NCBI GenBank assembly: GCA_903887845.1
Contig: CAISRC010000065.1
Location: 1 to 64,000 of the forward strand
Length of the DNA: 64,000 bases
Direction: 5' to 3'
Source: an uncultured Chlorobiaceae bacterium
Lineage (GTDB): Bacteria; Bacteroidota; Chlorobiia; Chlorobiales; Chlorobiaceae
Both the position numbers and the translations under genes were made by a program. Position 1 is the stretch's first letter, and each line of letters opens with the position of its first letter. The notes below the pieces were generated by a model, which did not search any database, was not told where the DNA came from, and saw only the letters and a list, made by a program, of their open reading frames with translations. Below, piece by piece: positions 28,302 through 36,833 of this stretch.

Positions 28302-28714
28302 TCAGTAAAGAAGCTCCGGTAGCGCCTTGTGTTGCACAATCAGGAAAAAAGTTACTGCCACAGCGCCGGTGATGGCGCACATGATGGCAATTTGGTACCG
28401 GACGGCGATGACAGGTTCTGAGCCCGAAAGAATCTGGCCGGTCATCATGCCGGGCAAGGCGACAATTCCTGTGGCGGCCATAGTGTTGATGGTTGGTCTC
28501 AGCGAGGCACTATAGGCGTTTCGGACAGCCTGTTTTGCGGATTGCCGTGAAGTGGCTCCCAGGCAGAGGGCAGTTTCAATCTCTTCGAGGCCCAGAGAAG
28601 CTGTTGTTCATGGCCAATCTGCTGCAAGCGTACAAGGCCCAGAGAGAGCAGAATCAGCCCATAAGCATAGACCAACTGGATCACATCCAGCGGAATGATG
28701 TGCGGGTTATTCAT
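28302..28714 (-). pseudogene. FetB-type (UPF0014) exporter permease, internally deleted
   Basis: From ATG 28714 the frame encodes a FetB-like N-terminus (first membrane helix within IQLVYAYGLILLSLGLVRL, then a cytoplasmic G-H-E-Q-Q-L-L-W-A-S) but shifts frame near 28590. The other frame then carries the family's second half: IETALCLGATSRQSA, ATGIVALPGMMTGQILSG and AIMCAITGAVA, up to TGA at 28302. About 100 residues of the central membrane domain are missing, so an internal deletion joined two distant parts out of frame. The ATPase gene upstream is intact and overlaps by 4 bases. Confidence 0.8.
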
Positions 28715-29499
28715 GATGATGCGTTCTTGTTTCTTTCAGGTTCTGCCAGAAAACTTCTGAATGCTTTGGTTTGCGGTTTCGCCAGCATTTGCGCGCCAGC
28801 GCCCTCTTCAATAATTTTGCCATGCTCCAGGTAGATCAGGTGATCGACGATATGTTCGGCAAGATAAAGATCATGGGTCACCACAATAATGGCCAGACGT
28901 TCGGAACGACAGATGTTGCTCAGCATGGTGGCCAGACGTGCTGTGGAAGGACGATCCAGAGCACTTGTCGGCTCATCAAGTAACAGAACCTCCGGGTGGC
29001 TGATGAGAGCTCGTGCCAGATTGACCCTTTGCTGTTCACCACCGGAAAGTGAGCGGGCATCACGCGTCAACATCTCAGGAGAGAGTTGAACGAGATCAAG
29101 AACCCGGGAAATTTCATTGCTGCCTGCTGAAGGGGGAGTAAAGTTCCGGAAAACAAACGGTCGTTGCAGGTTCTCAAGAAGTGTTCCTTCAAACATGAAA
29201 GGCTTTTGCAGAACCATCGCAACTTTCTGACGCAGCAGAAGCGGGTCTATCCCTGAAATGTTTTCACCATTCAGAAAAATCCTGCCCTCAGAGGGTTCAT
29301 CAAGGCGGTTGACAAGTCGAATCAGGGTGCTCTTGCCGCTTCCGGACGGTCCGATTACTCCGGTTATCTCTCCTTCACGGGCGGAAAAAGATATTCGGTC
29401 AAGAATGACGGTATTCTGGCCTGCCGGGTTCACTTTTGTGACCACGACATCAACTATTTCAACGAGTATATCGTTAACGGATTGTTTTCGTTGATTCAT
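28711..29499 (-). CDS. ABC transporter ATPase, FetA-like
   Basis: ATG 29499 gives 262 aa; an extra 28 in-frame codons upstream look like untranslated DNA. Motifs: Walker A GPSGSGKST, Q-loop VLQKPFMFEGT, signature LSGGEQQR, Walker B LLLDEPTSALD and H-loop VVTHD. The gene pairs with a FetB/UPF0014 permease gene, so the intact system would resemble the E. coli FetAB metal-export transporter implicated in iron homeostasis. With the permease broken, this ATPase has probably lost its partner here, yet its own frame is intact, suggesting the loss is recent. Confidence 0.85.
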   Translation of the reverse strand: MNQRKQSVNDILVEIVDVVVTKVNPAGQNTVILDRISFSAREGEITGVIGPSGSGKSTLIRLVNRLDEPSEGRIFLNGENISGIDPLLLRQKVAMVLQKPFMFEGTLLENLQRPFVFRNFTPPSAGSNEISRVLDLVQLSPEMLTRDARSLSGGEQQRVNLARALISHPEVLLLDEPTSALDRPSTARLATMLSNICRSERLAIIVVTHDLYLAEHIVDHLIYLEHGKIIEEGAGAQMLAKPQTKAFRSFLAEPERNKNASS

Positions 29500-29807
29500 G
29501 TTAGTGCCAGAAATGAGAATAAAACCGTTTCCTGAATAATATAGAGCCGAATACACTGTCCGGCAAATCTCTCTTTCTGTCAACGACAGGGAGTGAGTTT
29601 CAGGATGTTTTTCGATTATCGCAATGAGTTATCACCTATCCTGAATAGAGGGGAGAAATGAATAAATCCGTAACTTCAGGAAATTGTCGTTTATAACGCT
29701 TGAATATAGCCGTACGATTTTGTGTGTGTTCGACGCGGATGGCAGTATTGGTTCTGGAAGAAAACCGGATGAATCAACACTTATAAAACTTACAAGAGGA
29801 AACAACA
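29500..29807. other. 308-base divergent intergenic region
   Basis: It separates fetA-like (minus) from the nitroreductase gene (plus), so it should hold two outward promoters. An AGAGGA ribosome-binding site precedes the plus-strand gene. I see no palindrome that would name a regulator. Confidence 0.4.
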
Positions 29808-30665
29808 ATGATAGATTATATGGTTAACAGGCAGACATGTGCCCTTTGCGGTGCGTGTATGGCCGACTGCCTGGCACGGATTATCAGCCTGGGTGAGGAT
29901 GGTTATCCTGCCGTTGCTCAAAATAAGGAGGGAAGCTGCTTCCACTGCCAGCATTGCTTTGCCATCTGCCCTACAGGATCGGTCTCCATTCTCGGTCTGC
30001 ACGCTTCCGAGAGTCGTCCGCTGAAGGGTGCATTTCCTGATCCGGTTGCTCTTGAGACGCTCATCAGGGGACGTCGTTCAGTGCGCCGTTTTAAGCCTGA
30101 CAACCTTGATCCGGCTCTCATTCAAAGGCTGCTTGATGTTGCATGGCAGGCTCCGACAGGTGAGAACTCCCGCCAGGTTCGTTTAACGGTGCTCGACAGC
30201 CACGACAAGGTTGTGCAACTGCGCGAAGAGGTGATTGCCGGTTTGAAACGGCTGGTGAACGCCAATGCTTTACCGGAAGGAGCTGGGATTTTTGCCAACT
30301 TTGTGTCGTTCTGGGAAAAGCATCGTGCGGACATTATCTTCCGTGATGCACCACATCTGCTCATTGCATCGGCACCACAGCAGGTGGCCTCTCCCTTGCA
30401 GGATTGTATGATTGCGCTTTCCAGCTTCGACCTTTTTGCCCAGGCCAATGGCGTCGGCACTCTCTGGAACGGTCTTGCAAAGTTCGCGATGAACGATATC
30501 CTTCCGGAGACACGTCATCGTCTTGGTATTCCGGATGATCATCTGTTTGGTTATGCCATGGTGTTCGGCAAACCGGCACTGCATTACGCTCGCACGGTGA
30601 AGCATGGCCCGGCTTTGATTTACCATGCAATGGAGGGAAGTTCTCAGAAGGCTTCTGAAAATTGA
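29808..30665 (+). CDS. Ferredoxin-nitroreductase fusion protein
   Basis: The 285-aa protein has an N-terminal 2x[4Fe-4S] ferredoxin domain: Cys11, 14, 17, 21 (C-x2-C-x2-C-x3-C) and Cys44, 47, 50, 54, the latter followed by P-T-G. From residue ~75 is an FMN-dependent nitroreductase domain starting with the FMN-binding RGRRSVRRF. The clusters would deliver low-potential electrons to the flavin. Such fusions are frequent in anaerobes; the natural substrate is unknown. The ribosome-binding site is AGAGGA 7 bases before ATG. It is followed 17 bases later by the M24 peptidase gene. Confidence 0.88.
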   Translation: MIDYMVNRQTCALCGACMADCLARIISLGEDGYPAVAQNKEGSCFHCQHCFAICPTGSVSILGLHASESRPLKGAFPDPVALETLIRGRRSVRRFKPDNLDPALIQRLLDVAWQAPTGENSRQVRLTVLDSHDKVVQLREEVIAGLKRLVNANALPEGAGIFANFVSFWEKHRADIIFRDAPHLLIASAPQQVASPLQDCMIALSSFDLFAQANGVGTLWNGLAKFAMNDILPETRHRLGIPDDHLFGYAMVFGKPALHYARTVKHGPALIYHAMEGSSQKASEN

Positions 30666-30682
30666 ATTAATACAATAAAACC

Positions 30683-31855
30683 ATGCTGACAAAAACCGAA
30701 TCACAACAACGCGTACTCCGGTTGCAGGGAATGCTCCGAAACAAGGGCGTGCAGGCCGCACTGCTCATACTCCCGATTGATGTCTACTATTTTGCAGGAA
30801 CCCGCCAGAATGCCATACTCTGGATTCCAGCGGATGGTCTGCCGATGCTTCTGGTACGCAAAAGTCTCTCGCGGGCAAGGGAGGAGAGCCCGATTGAGGA
30901 TATTCGCCCTTTTCCCTCAAGCAAGGAGTTTGCTTCGGTGTTCAATGAGGATCAAGTTGCTCTTGGCATGACCTTTGACGCTGTTCCAGTCCAGCAGCAC
31001 AGCTTTTATACGCGGGCGCTGCCGGGGCGCAGTTTTGTGGATATTTCGATGATTGTTCGTGAAGTCATGTCAGTAAAGTCGCCTTTTGAACTTGAGCAAC
31101 TGAGGTACAGCGCAGGCAAGCTTGCATCGGTGTTTGCCGAGGTGCCGAAATTCCTGAAAGCGGGTATGCGTGAGCTTGATGTGTCTGCTGAAATGGAATA
31201 TCGTCTCCGCAAGGCGGGGCATGAGGGGTATGTAAGGATGCGGGCGTTTAACCAGGAGCTTTTCTTTGGCCTGGCTGTTTCCACTGGAGGGGCAAACGGC
31301 GGATTTTTTGACGGTCCGGTGACAGGCAAGGGGCTGTCAAGTGCCTCACCGCATGGGGCCTCGAACGACGAAATTCCCGTAAATAAACCGATTCTTCTGG
31401 ATTACGCCGGGGTTTTCAATGGTTACATTACCGATATGACCCGCATGTTTGTAATCGGAACGCTTGATCCTGAATTGCAGCGGGCATTTGATATTGCTAT
31501 CGATATTCAGGAGATGGTTCGTCAGGCCATGAAGCCCGGTGCAATCTGCGAAGAGCTTTTTCTTGCAGCCGCATCAATGGCTGAACAGGCTGGACTTGGC
31601 TCCTGTTTTATGGGAATGCCGGGTGAACAGGCGAAATTTGTGGGTCATGGCGTTGGCCTTGAACTCGATCAGCTTCCGGTACTTGCAAAAGGGTTTGCGG
31701 TGCCATTGCTGGCAAATCAGGTTATTGCAGTCGAGCCAAAGTTTGTCATTCCCGGCAAAGGGGTGATCGGTATCGAAAATACCTTTGTCGTTACTGATGA
31801 GGGTGGCCAACGGTTGAGTGATCTGCCGGACGGGATTGTGGTTCTGGAGGCGTAA
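30683..31855 (+). CDS. M24 family aminopeptidase (Xaa-Pro peptidase-like)
   Basis: The 390-aa protein has a creatinase-type N-terminal domain (~residues 1-130) and a pita-bread metallopeptidase domain. The five metal ligands are visible in order: Asp in ILLDYAGVF, Asp in YITDMTRMF, His in VGHGVGLELDQLP, Glu in AVEPKFVIPG and Glu in IGIENTFVV. It probably removes N-terminal residues before proline, or is a related dipeptidase. It shares direction and close spacing with the nitroreductase gene. Confidence 0.9.
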   Translation: MLTKTESQQRVLRLQGMLRNKGVQAALLILPIDVYYFAGTRQNAILWIPADGLPMLLVRKSLSRAREESPIEDIRPFPSSKEFASVFNEDQVALGMTFDAVPVQQHSFYTRALPGRSFVDISMIVREVMSVKSPFELEQLRYSAGKLASVFAEVPKFLKAGMRELDVSAEMEYRLRKAGHEGYVRMRAFNQELFFGLAVSTGGANGGFFDGPVTGKGLSSASPHGASNDEIPVNKPILLDYAGVFNGYITDMTRMFVIGTLDPELQRAFDIAIDIQEMVRQAMKPGAICEELFLAAASMAEQAGLGSCFMGMPGEQAKFVGHGVGLELDQLPVLAKGFAVPLLANQVIAVEPKFVIPGKGVIGIENTFVVTDEGGQRLSDLPDGIVVLEA

Positions 31856-31887
31856 GAGCGATATGTACAGTAATTTTTTTTCATTGC

Positions 31888-31894
31888 AGGAGGT
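31888..31894 (+). promoter_or_regulatory. Shine-Dalgarno site that fixes the hsdR TTG start
   Basis: AGGAGGT ends 6 bases before TTG 31901. No ATG or GTG lies at a suitable distance, so this perfect anti-16S match decides the non-ATG start of hsdR. Confidence 0.8.
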
Positions 31895-31900
31895 AACCGC

Positions 31901-34900
31901 TTGACCACCATCGGGAACTCTGAACGCGAGACACAGAACCGCGTGCTTGCCCTGTTCACCAAAGAGCTTGCCTACCGCTCTCTCGGCAACTGGAAGGATC
32001 GCGAGGGGAACAGCAATATTGAGGAGCCTCTGCTCTCAGCCTACCTTTTGCGGAACGGCTACACTCCGGCGCAGAGTACCAAAGCCATCCATGAACTGCG
32101 TATTGAGGCAAATAATCCCAACCGTACGCTTTACGACAACAACCGCAAGGTCTACAGCCTCCTTCACTACGGTGTTCCGGTAAAAGCGGCGGCGGGTGAG
32201 AATAGTGAAACCGTCAAGCTGATCAACACCGACCACCCGGAGCTGAACGACTTTGCCGTTGCCGAAGAGGTGACGGTGTATGGGCAGCACGACAAACGGC
32301 CCGATATTGTGCTCTACCTCAACGGGATAGCGGTTGGCGTGCTGGAGTTGAAAAACAGCAGGGTATCGCTTGGTGACGGCATCCGCCAAAGCCTTGTCAA
32401 TCAGCGCCCCGAGTTTATTGCCCCGTTCTTTTCAACAGTGCAGTTCATTTTTGCCGGAAACGATTCGGAAGGACTGAAGTATGGTACGGTCAGTACGGAG
32501 GAGAAGTATTTTCTGCAATGGAAGGAGGATGAGGAGGATAACTCTCGTTTCAAGCTCGACAAGTATCTGCTCAAGATCTGCCGGAAATCCCGACTGGTTG
32601 AGCTGCTGCACGATTTTGTGCTCTTTGATGGCGGGGTAAAGAAGCTGCCACGGGTACATCAGTATTTTGGTGTCAAGGCGGCGCAGCGCTCTGCCGAGGA
32701 GTTCAGGGGTGGCATTATCTGGCACACGCAGGGGAGTGGCAAGAGCATGGTGATGGTGCTGCTGGCCCGCTGGATTCTGGAGAACAAGCCTGCCGCCCGT
32801 GTGGTTATTGTGACTGATCGCGATGAACTCGACAAGCAGATTGCCGGAGTTTTCACCGATGCGGGAGAAACAATCAGGCGCACCACCAGCGGCAGTGACC
32901 TGATGAAGCAGCTCAGCCAGCCAGCCCCGCGTCTGCTCTGCTCACTGGTACACAAGTTTGGCAGAAAAGGGGTGGATAATTTTGAGGAGTTTATCCGGGA
33001 GCTTGAATCACAGCCCGGCCATACGGTGGGGGATGTTTTTGTCTTTGTTGATGAGTGCCACCGGACGCAGAGCGGCAAGCTTCATCGAACCATGAAGGCT
33101 TTGATGCCTCATGCGGTTTTTGTCGGTTTTACCGGCACGCCTCTCTTGAAAAAGGATGCGGCCACCACCCTTGAAGTGTTCGGGAGCTACATTCACACCT
33201 ACAAGTTCAACGAGGCTGTTGAGGACAGGGTGGTGCTTGATCTGGTGTATGAGGCGCGGGATATTGACCAGCAACTTGGCTCGAAGGAGAAAATCGACGC
33301 ATGGTTTGATGCCAAAACGAGGGGGTTGAATGAGTGGCAGAAGGGCGCTCTTCGCGAGCAGTGGGGAACCATGCAGCATCTGCTCAGCTCCCGGTCACGG
33401 ATGAACCGGGTGGTCAACGATATTGTGTTTGATTTCAGTGTCAAGCCTCGTCTCAGTAACCATCGCGGTAACGCCATTCTGGTGGCTTCAAGTATCTACG
33501 AGGCCTGCAAGTACTTTGAGCTGTTTCAAAAGTCGGTGTTTAAAGGCAAGTGCGCGGTGATTACCTCCTACAATCCGCAGACGAGAGATATTACAACGGA
33601 AGATACCGGAGCCAACACCGAGACGGACAAGGAGTCGATCTACAATACCTACATGACGCTTCTGCAGGGTGTAGAGACCGTGCCGGGCAAGTCAAAAACA
33701 GAGAGTTACGAAGACAATGCCAAACGGCTCTTCAGGGAGCAACCGGCAACGATGAAGCTGCTGATTGTGGTCGATAAACTGCTGACAGGTTTTGATGCGC
33801 CGAGCTGCACCTGCCTCTATATCGATAAAAGTATGCAGGATCATGCTCTCTTTCAGGCCATCTGCCGCACCAATCGCCTCGATGGGGACGACAAGGAGTT
33901 CGGCTACATTGTCGATTATAAAGATCTTTTCAAAAAGATGAATGATGCTCTGAAGGTCTATACGGTTTATAGTTCAGAGCTGGATAAGAGCGATGGTGCA
34001 GGAGAGTCTGATATTCTGATGAAAGACCGGCTGGCAAAGGGGCGGGAGCGTCTCGACAATGCGCTTGAGGTGCTTGCACTGATCTGCGAACCGGTTGAGC
34101 CTCCGAAGGGCGAGCTTCAGCATATCCATTTTTTCTGCGGCAACAGTGAACTTCCCGAGGAGCTTGCTGCAAGAGAGGCGTTCCGCTCTGCCCTCTACAA
34201 GGCAACAGCCATGCTGGTAAGGGCCTATAGCGGCATTGCCGACGAGCTTGATGCCGCAGGCTACAGCGCCACTGAGGTGCAGCGAATCAAAAAAGCTCTC
34301 GACCGCTCGGTCAAGTTGCGAGAAATCATCCGCCATGCCAGCGGTGAAAGCATCGACCTGAAGGCCTATGAGGCGGATATGCGCCATCTCATCGATACCT
34401 ATATCGAAGCCGATGAGCCGAGAAAGATCTCTCCGTTTGATGCTCTGCCGCTTTTGGAGCTGATCGTGAAATCCGGCATTGCAGAGGCGATCAACAACCT
34501 GCCCGAGGGGATAAAGAGCCACAGGGATGCGATTGCCGAGACGATCGAGAACAATGTTCGAAGCAAAATCATCAAAGATCACCTGAACGATCCGGCATTT
34601 TATGAGAGCATGTCGCTTTTGCTTGACGAACTCATTGCTTCGCGCCGACGGAAAGCCATTGACTACGAGGCGTATCTCAAGGAGATGGCCGAACTGGCTA
34701 ACCGCGTAGCATCCGGCCATGCTGAAGAGACACCTGCGCAATTGAATACTCCCGGTCGCCGCGCATTATACAACAACCTGAAGCTCGACCGGATTGGCAA
34801 TGTTGACCTTGACCTGTCCGACGAGCCGACCGGCTATAAAGGGCGGCAGGATGAGAAATTGCGTCTGGCGATGATGCTGGATGAAACAGTCAAACGAGTC

Positions 34901-35029
34901 AGACCAAATGGATGGCGTGGGGTCAAACCGAAAGAGAACATTATCAAAGGGGCGCTTTTTGAAGTGCTGCAGGACGCTGACGAGGTGGAGCGGCTCTTTC
35001 TCGTTATTGAACGGCAACGAGAGTATTGA
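31901..35029 (+). CDS. hsdR: Type I restriction enzyme, R subunit
   Basis: The 1042-aa subunit cleaves unmodified DNA after ATP-driven translocation. The N-terminal nuclease has the PD-(D/E)xK signature: Asp135 in RPDIVLYL and Glu149-x-Lys151 in VLELKN. The SF2 motor has Walker A HTQGSGKS (Lys281), the DEAD-like box VFVDECHR, motif III VGFTGTPL and later RecA-2 motifs (VDKLLTGFDAPSC, QAICRTNR). The C-terminal ~250 residues are helical, for docking to HsdM/HsdS. It is separated from hsdM by ~1.8 kb containing a metallopeptidase gene and a toxin-antitoxin pair. Confidence 0.96.
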   Translation: MTTIGNSERETQNRVLALFTKELAYRSLGNWKDREGNSNIEEPLLSAYLLRNGYTPAQSTKAIHELRIEANNPNRTLYDNNRKVYSLLHYGVPVKAAAGENSETVKLINTDHPELNDFAVAEEVTVYGQHDKRPDIVLYLNGIAVGVLELKNSRVSLGDGIRQSLVNQRPEFIAPFFSTVQFIFAGNDSEGLKYGTVSTEEKYFLQWKEDEEDNSRFKLDKYLLKICRKSRLVELLHDFVLFDGGVKKLPRVHQYFGVKAAQRSAEEFRGGIIWHTQGSGKSMVMVLLARWILENKPAARVVIVTDRDELDKQIAGVFTDAGETIRRTTSGSDLMKQLSQPAPRLLCSLVHKFGRKGVDNFEEFIRELESQPGHTVGDVFVFVDECHRTQSGKLHRTMKALMPHAVFVGFTGTPLLKKDAATTLEVFGSYIHTYKFNEAVEDRVVLDLVYEARDIDQQLGSKEKIDAWFDAKTRGLNEWQKGALREQWGTMQHLLSSRSRMNRVVNDIVFDFSVKPRLSNHRGNAILVASSIYEACKYFELFQKSVFKGKCAVITSYNPQTRDITTEDTGANTETDKESIYNTYMTLLQGVETVPGKSKTESYEDNAKRLFREQPATMKLLIVVDKLLTGFDAPSCTCLYIDKSMQDHALFQAICRTNRLDGDDKEFGYIVDYKDLFKKMNDALKVYTVYSSELDKSDGAGESDILMKDRLAKGRERLDNALEVLALICEPVEPPKGELQHIHFFCGNSELPEELAAREAFRSALYKATAMLVRAYSGIADELDAAGYSATEVQRIKKALDRSVKLREIIRHASGESIDLKAYEADMRHLIDTYIEADEPRKISPFDALPLLELIVKSGIAEAINNLPEGIKSHRDAIAETIENNVRSKIIKDHLNDPAFYESMSLLLDELIASRRRKAIDYEAYLKEMAELANRVASGHAEETPAQLNTPGRRALYNNLKLDRIGNVDLDLSDEPTGYKGRQDEKLRLAMMLDETVKRVRPNGWRGVKPKENIIKGALFEVLQDADEVERLFLVIERQREY

Positions 35030-35745
35030 TGGTGACCAGAGTTCTTATCGGAGATATTCCTGTTGATGTGGTGCTGAAGGATATCAGAAACATCCATCTG
35101 AGCGTCTATCCTCCAGCAGGCAGGGTTCGTATTTCAGCCCCATCCGGCATGAATATTGAGACCATCCGCCTTTATGCCATTTCACGGCTGGGCTGGATAA
35201 AAAAGCAGCAGCGCAAGTTGCGCGGGCAGGAGCGCGAAACTCCACGCGAATACCTGAATCGGGAGAGCCATTATCTCTGGGGAAAGCGCTACCTGCTGAA
35301 AATTGTTGAGAGGGAGGTGCCCTCGGCTGTTGACGTGCAGCACAGCTCCATTCATTTGTATATCCGCCCTGATGCCAGTCAGGAGAAAAAACAGTCAGTG
35401 CTTGATGCATGGTATCGGAAACAGTTGAAAGCTGCCATCCCTGATCTCATTGCTTTATGGGAGAACAGGGTCGGGGTGCGGGTCAATGAGTTTGGCATCA
35501 AGAAAATGAAGACGAAATGGGGCACCTGCAACCCTGATGCCCGGCGAATATGGGTGAACCTCGAACTCGCCAAAAAGCCGAAAGAGTGCCTCGAATACAT
35601 TGTTGTGCATGAAATGGTTCACCTTCTGGAGCATCACCACAACGAACGATTTATGGCACTCATGGATGACATGCTGCCAAAATGGCGCTCACTGCGGGAC
35701 GATCTCAATCGCCTGCCGGTCAAGCATGAGGAGTGGGAGTATTGA
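35029..35745 (+). CDS. YgjP-type zinc metallopeptidase (DUF45)
   Basis: The 238-aa protein starts with ATG 35029, which overlaps the hsdR stop by one base (TGATG), so translation is coupled. The zinc motif H-E-M-V-H (about residue 194) is followed by L-L-E-H-H-H-N-E-R-F, as in the YgjP/SprT-like wing of metallopeptidases. Upstream are the family's KKMKTKWGTC and R-I-W-V-N-L-E-L-A segments. Genes of this family are often found next to hsdR in type I restriction loci; the role there is not established. Confidence 0.88.
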   Translation: MVTRVLIGDIPVDVVLKDIRNIHLSVYPPAGRVRISAPSGMNIETIRLYAISRLGWIKKQQRKLRGQERETPREYLNRESHYLWGKRYLLKIVEREVPSAVDVQHSSIHLYIRPDASQEKKQSVLDAWYRKQLKAAIPDLIALWENRVGVRVNEFGIKKMKTKWGTCNPDARRIWVNLELAKKPKECLEYIVVHEMVHLLEHHHNERFMALMDDMLPKWRSLRDDLNRLPVKHEEWEY

Positions 35746-35984
35746 GCGGAGTGCCAGATACCCATTCTTTCCGAAAAGTTTTTAGGGGGGACTACTGGTA
35801 AAACGGATACACAAGCAACAGGTACATCAGTTGGCGCCATAAATTACTCTGGTTTGCTCTGTAACTATCCGTAACCTTATAGTAAAATAGTCGGAAATAT
35901 TTGTGATTGAAACTCTTTTGCAATATAGGACTTGGTTCTATATATTCGATAAAACAAAGTATTCTCACTGATCGAGGCGAAACT

Positions 35985-36365
35985 GTGCAAATTTTCAAAA
36001 ACAAGTGGTTCTCAAAATTCGCCAGAGAGGAGGGAATCCTTGATAAAGAGTTGTGCGAGGCGGTACGAGATGCCAACCGAGGACTAATCGATGCGGATTA
36101 TGGGGGAGGCGTCATCAAGCAAAGGATTGCGCGACCTAATGAGGGGAAATCTGGCGGGTTCCGCTCAATTATCCTTTATCGTCAGGATGAGAAGGCGTTT
36201 TTCGTTTTTGGCTTTCCAAAAAAAGATAAGGACAACATAAAAATAGACGAGGTACGATGGTTCAAAAAGATGGCAAAAAGTACTTTTGCTCTTTCAGAGG
36301 ATCAGCTTGAAAAACTCATTAAAGCTGGAGATTTCCGGCCCGTAAAATACCATGAACAAGATTAA
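35985..36365 (+). CDS. RelE/HigB-like toxin (PF06296 type)
   Basis: The 126-aa protein is started at GTG 35985, where the family N-terminus begins (MQIFKNKWFSKFAREEGI) and a GAGG lies ~7 bases upstream; the longer frame from 35907 adds 26 atypical residues. Diagnostic segments are A-x-R-G-L-I-D-A-D-Y-G-G-G-V-I-K-Q-R and the strand GGFRSIILYR. These cytoplasmic toxins are likely mRNA interferases. It overlaps the XRE-type antitoxin by 14 bases, giving the toxin-first order of HigBA-type modules. Confidence 0.88.
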   Translation: MQIFKNKWFSKFAREEGILDKELCEAVRDANRGLIDADYGGGVIKQRIARPNEGKSGGFRSIILYRQDEKAFFVFGFPKKDKDNIKIDEVRWFKKMAKSTFALSEDQLEKLIKAGDFRPVKYHEQD

Positions 36366-36675
36366 AACATACAAGAGTGACGCTTATGCAGCAATCCATG
36401 AAACCATGGCAGGCATGTATGATGCTGGTGTTATCGACAAAAAGACAATGCGCGAGTTTGACGAAGCTTGCCTGACACCGGTTCATGCGTTCAGTGCTAC
36501 TGATATCAAAGCCTTGCGAGAGCGTGAGGAGGTGAGCCAGAGAGTTTTTGCCCTGTACATGAATGTGAGCAAAGATTCGGTCAGTCAATGGGAACGGGGG
36601 ATCAAGAAGCCTGCTGGTCCAACACTGAAACTCCTTTCTCTGGTGAAGCAGAAAGGGCTCTCGGCTATCACGTGA
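36352..36675 (+). CDS. XRE-family antitoxin (HigA-like)
   Basis: The 107-aa protein has a C-terminal helix-turn-helix (residues ~52-95: ALREREEVSQRVFALYMNV, then S-V-S-Q-W-E-R-G) of the kind that binds the operator of its own module. The N-terminal ~45 residues should contact the toxin. It overlaps the toxin gene by 14 bases. The pair sits between the hsdR-metallopeptidase unit and hsdM and may stabilise the restriction locus. Confidence 0.88.
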   Translation: MNKIKTYKSDAYAAIHETMAGMYDAGVIDKKTMREFDEACLTPVHAFSATDIKALREREEVSQRVFALYMNVSKDSVSQWERGIKKPAGPTLKLLSLVKQKGLSAIT

Positions 36676-36833
36676 CCGCAAAATTGAGGCCTTCCCCGGC
36701 GTAACGTTTCGCCTGGTTTAGTATCGGCAGAATTTGCTCAATGACGGCAATTCCAGGTGAAATCCACCTCTATCCTGAAATTCTCTTCTGCCATAAAGAT
36801 ATCGGTAAATGATAAAAGTACTTGCGATAACCC

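Noticed and set aside
33974-34741. A 255-codon minus-strand open frame
   Set aside because: Antisense to hsdR, which is supported by many motifs over the same bases.
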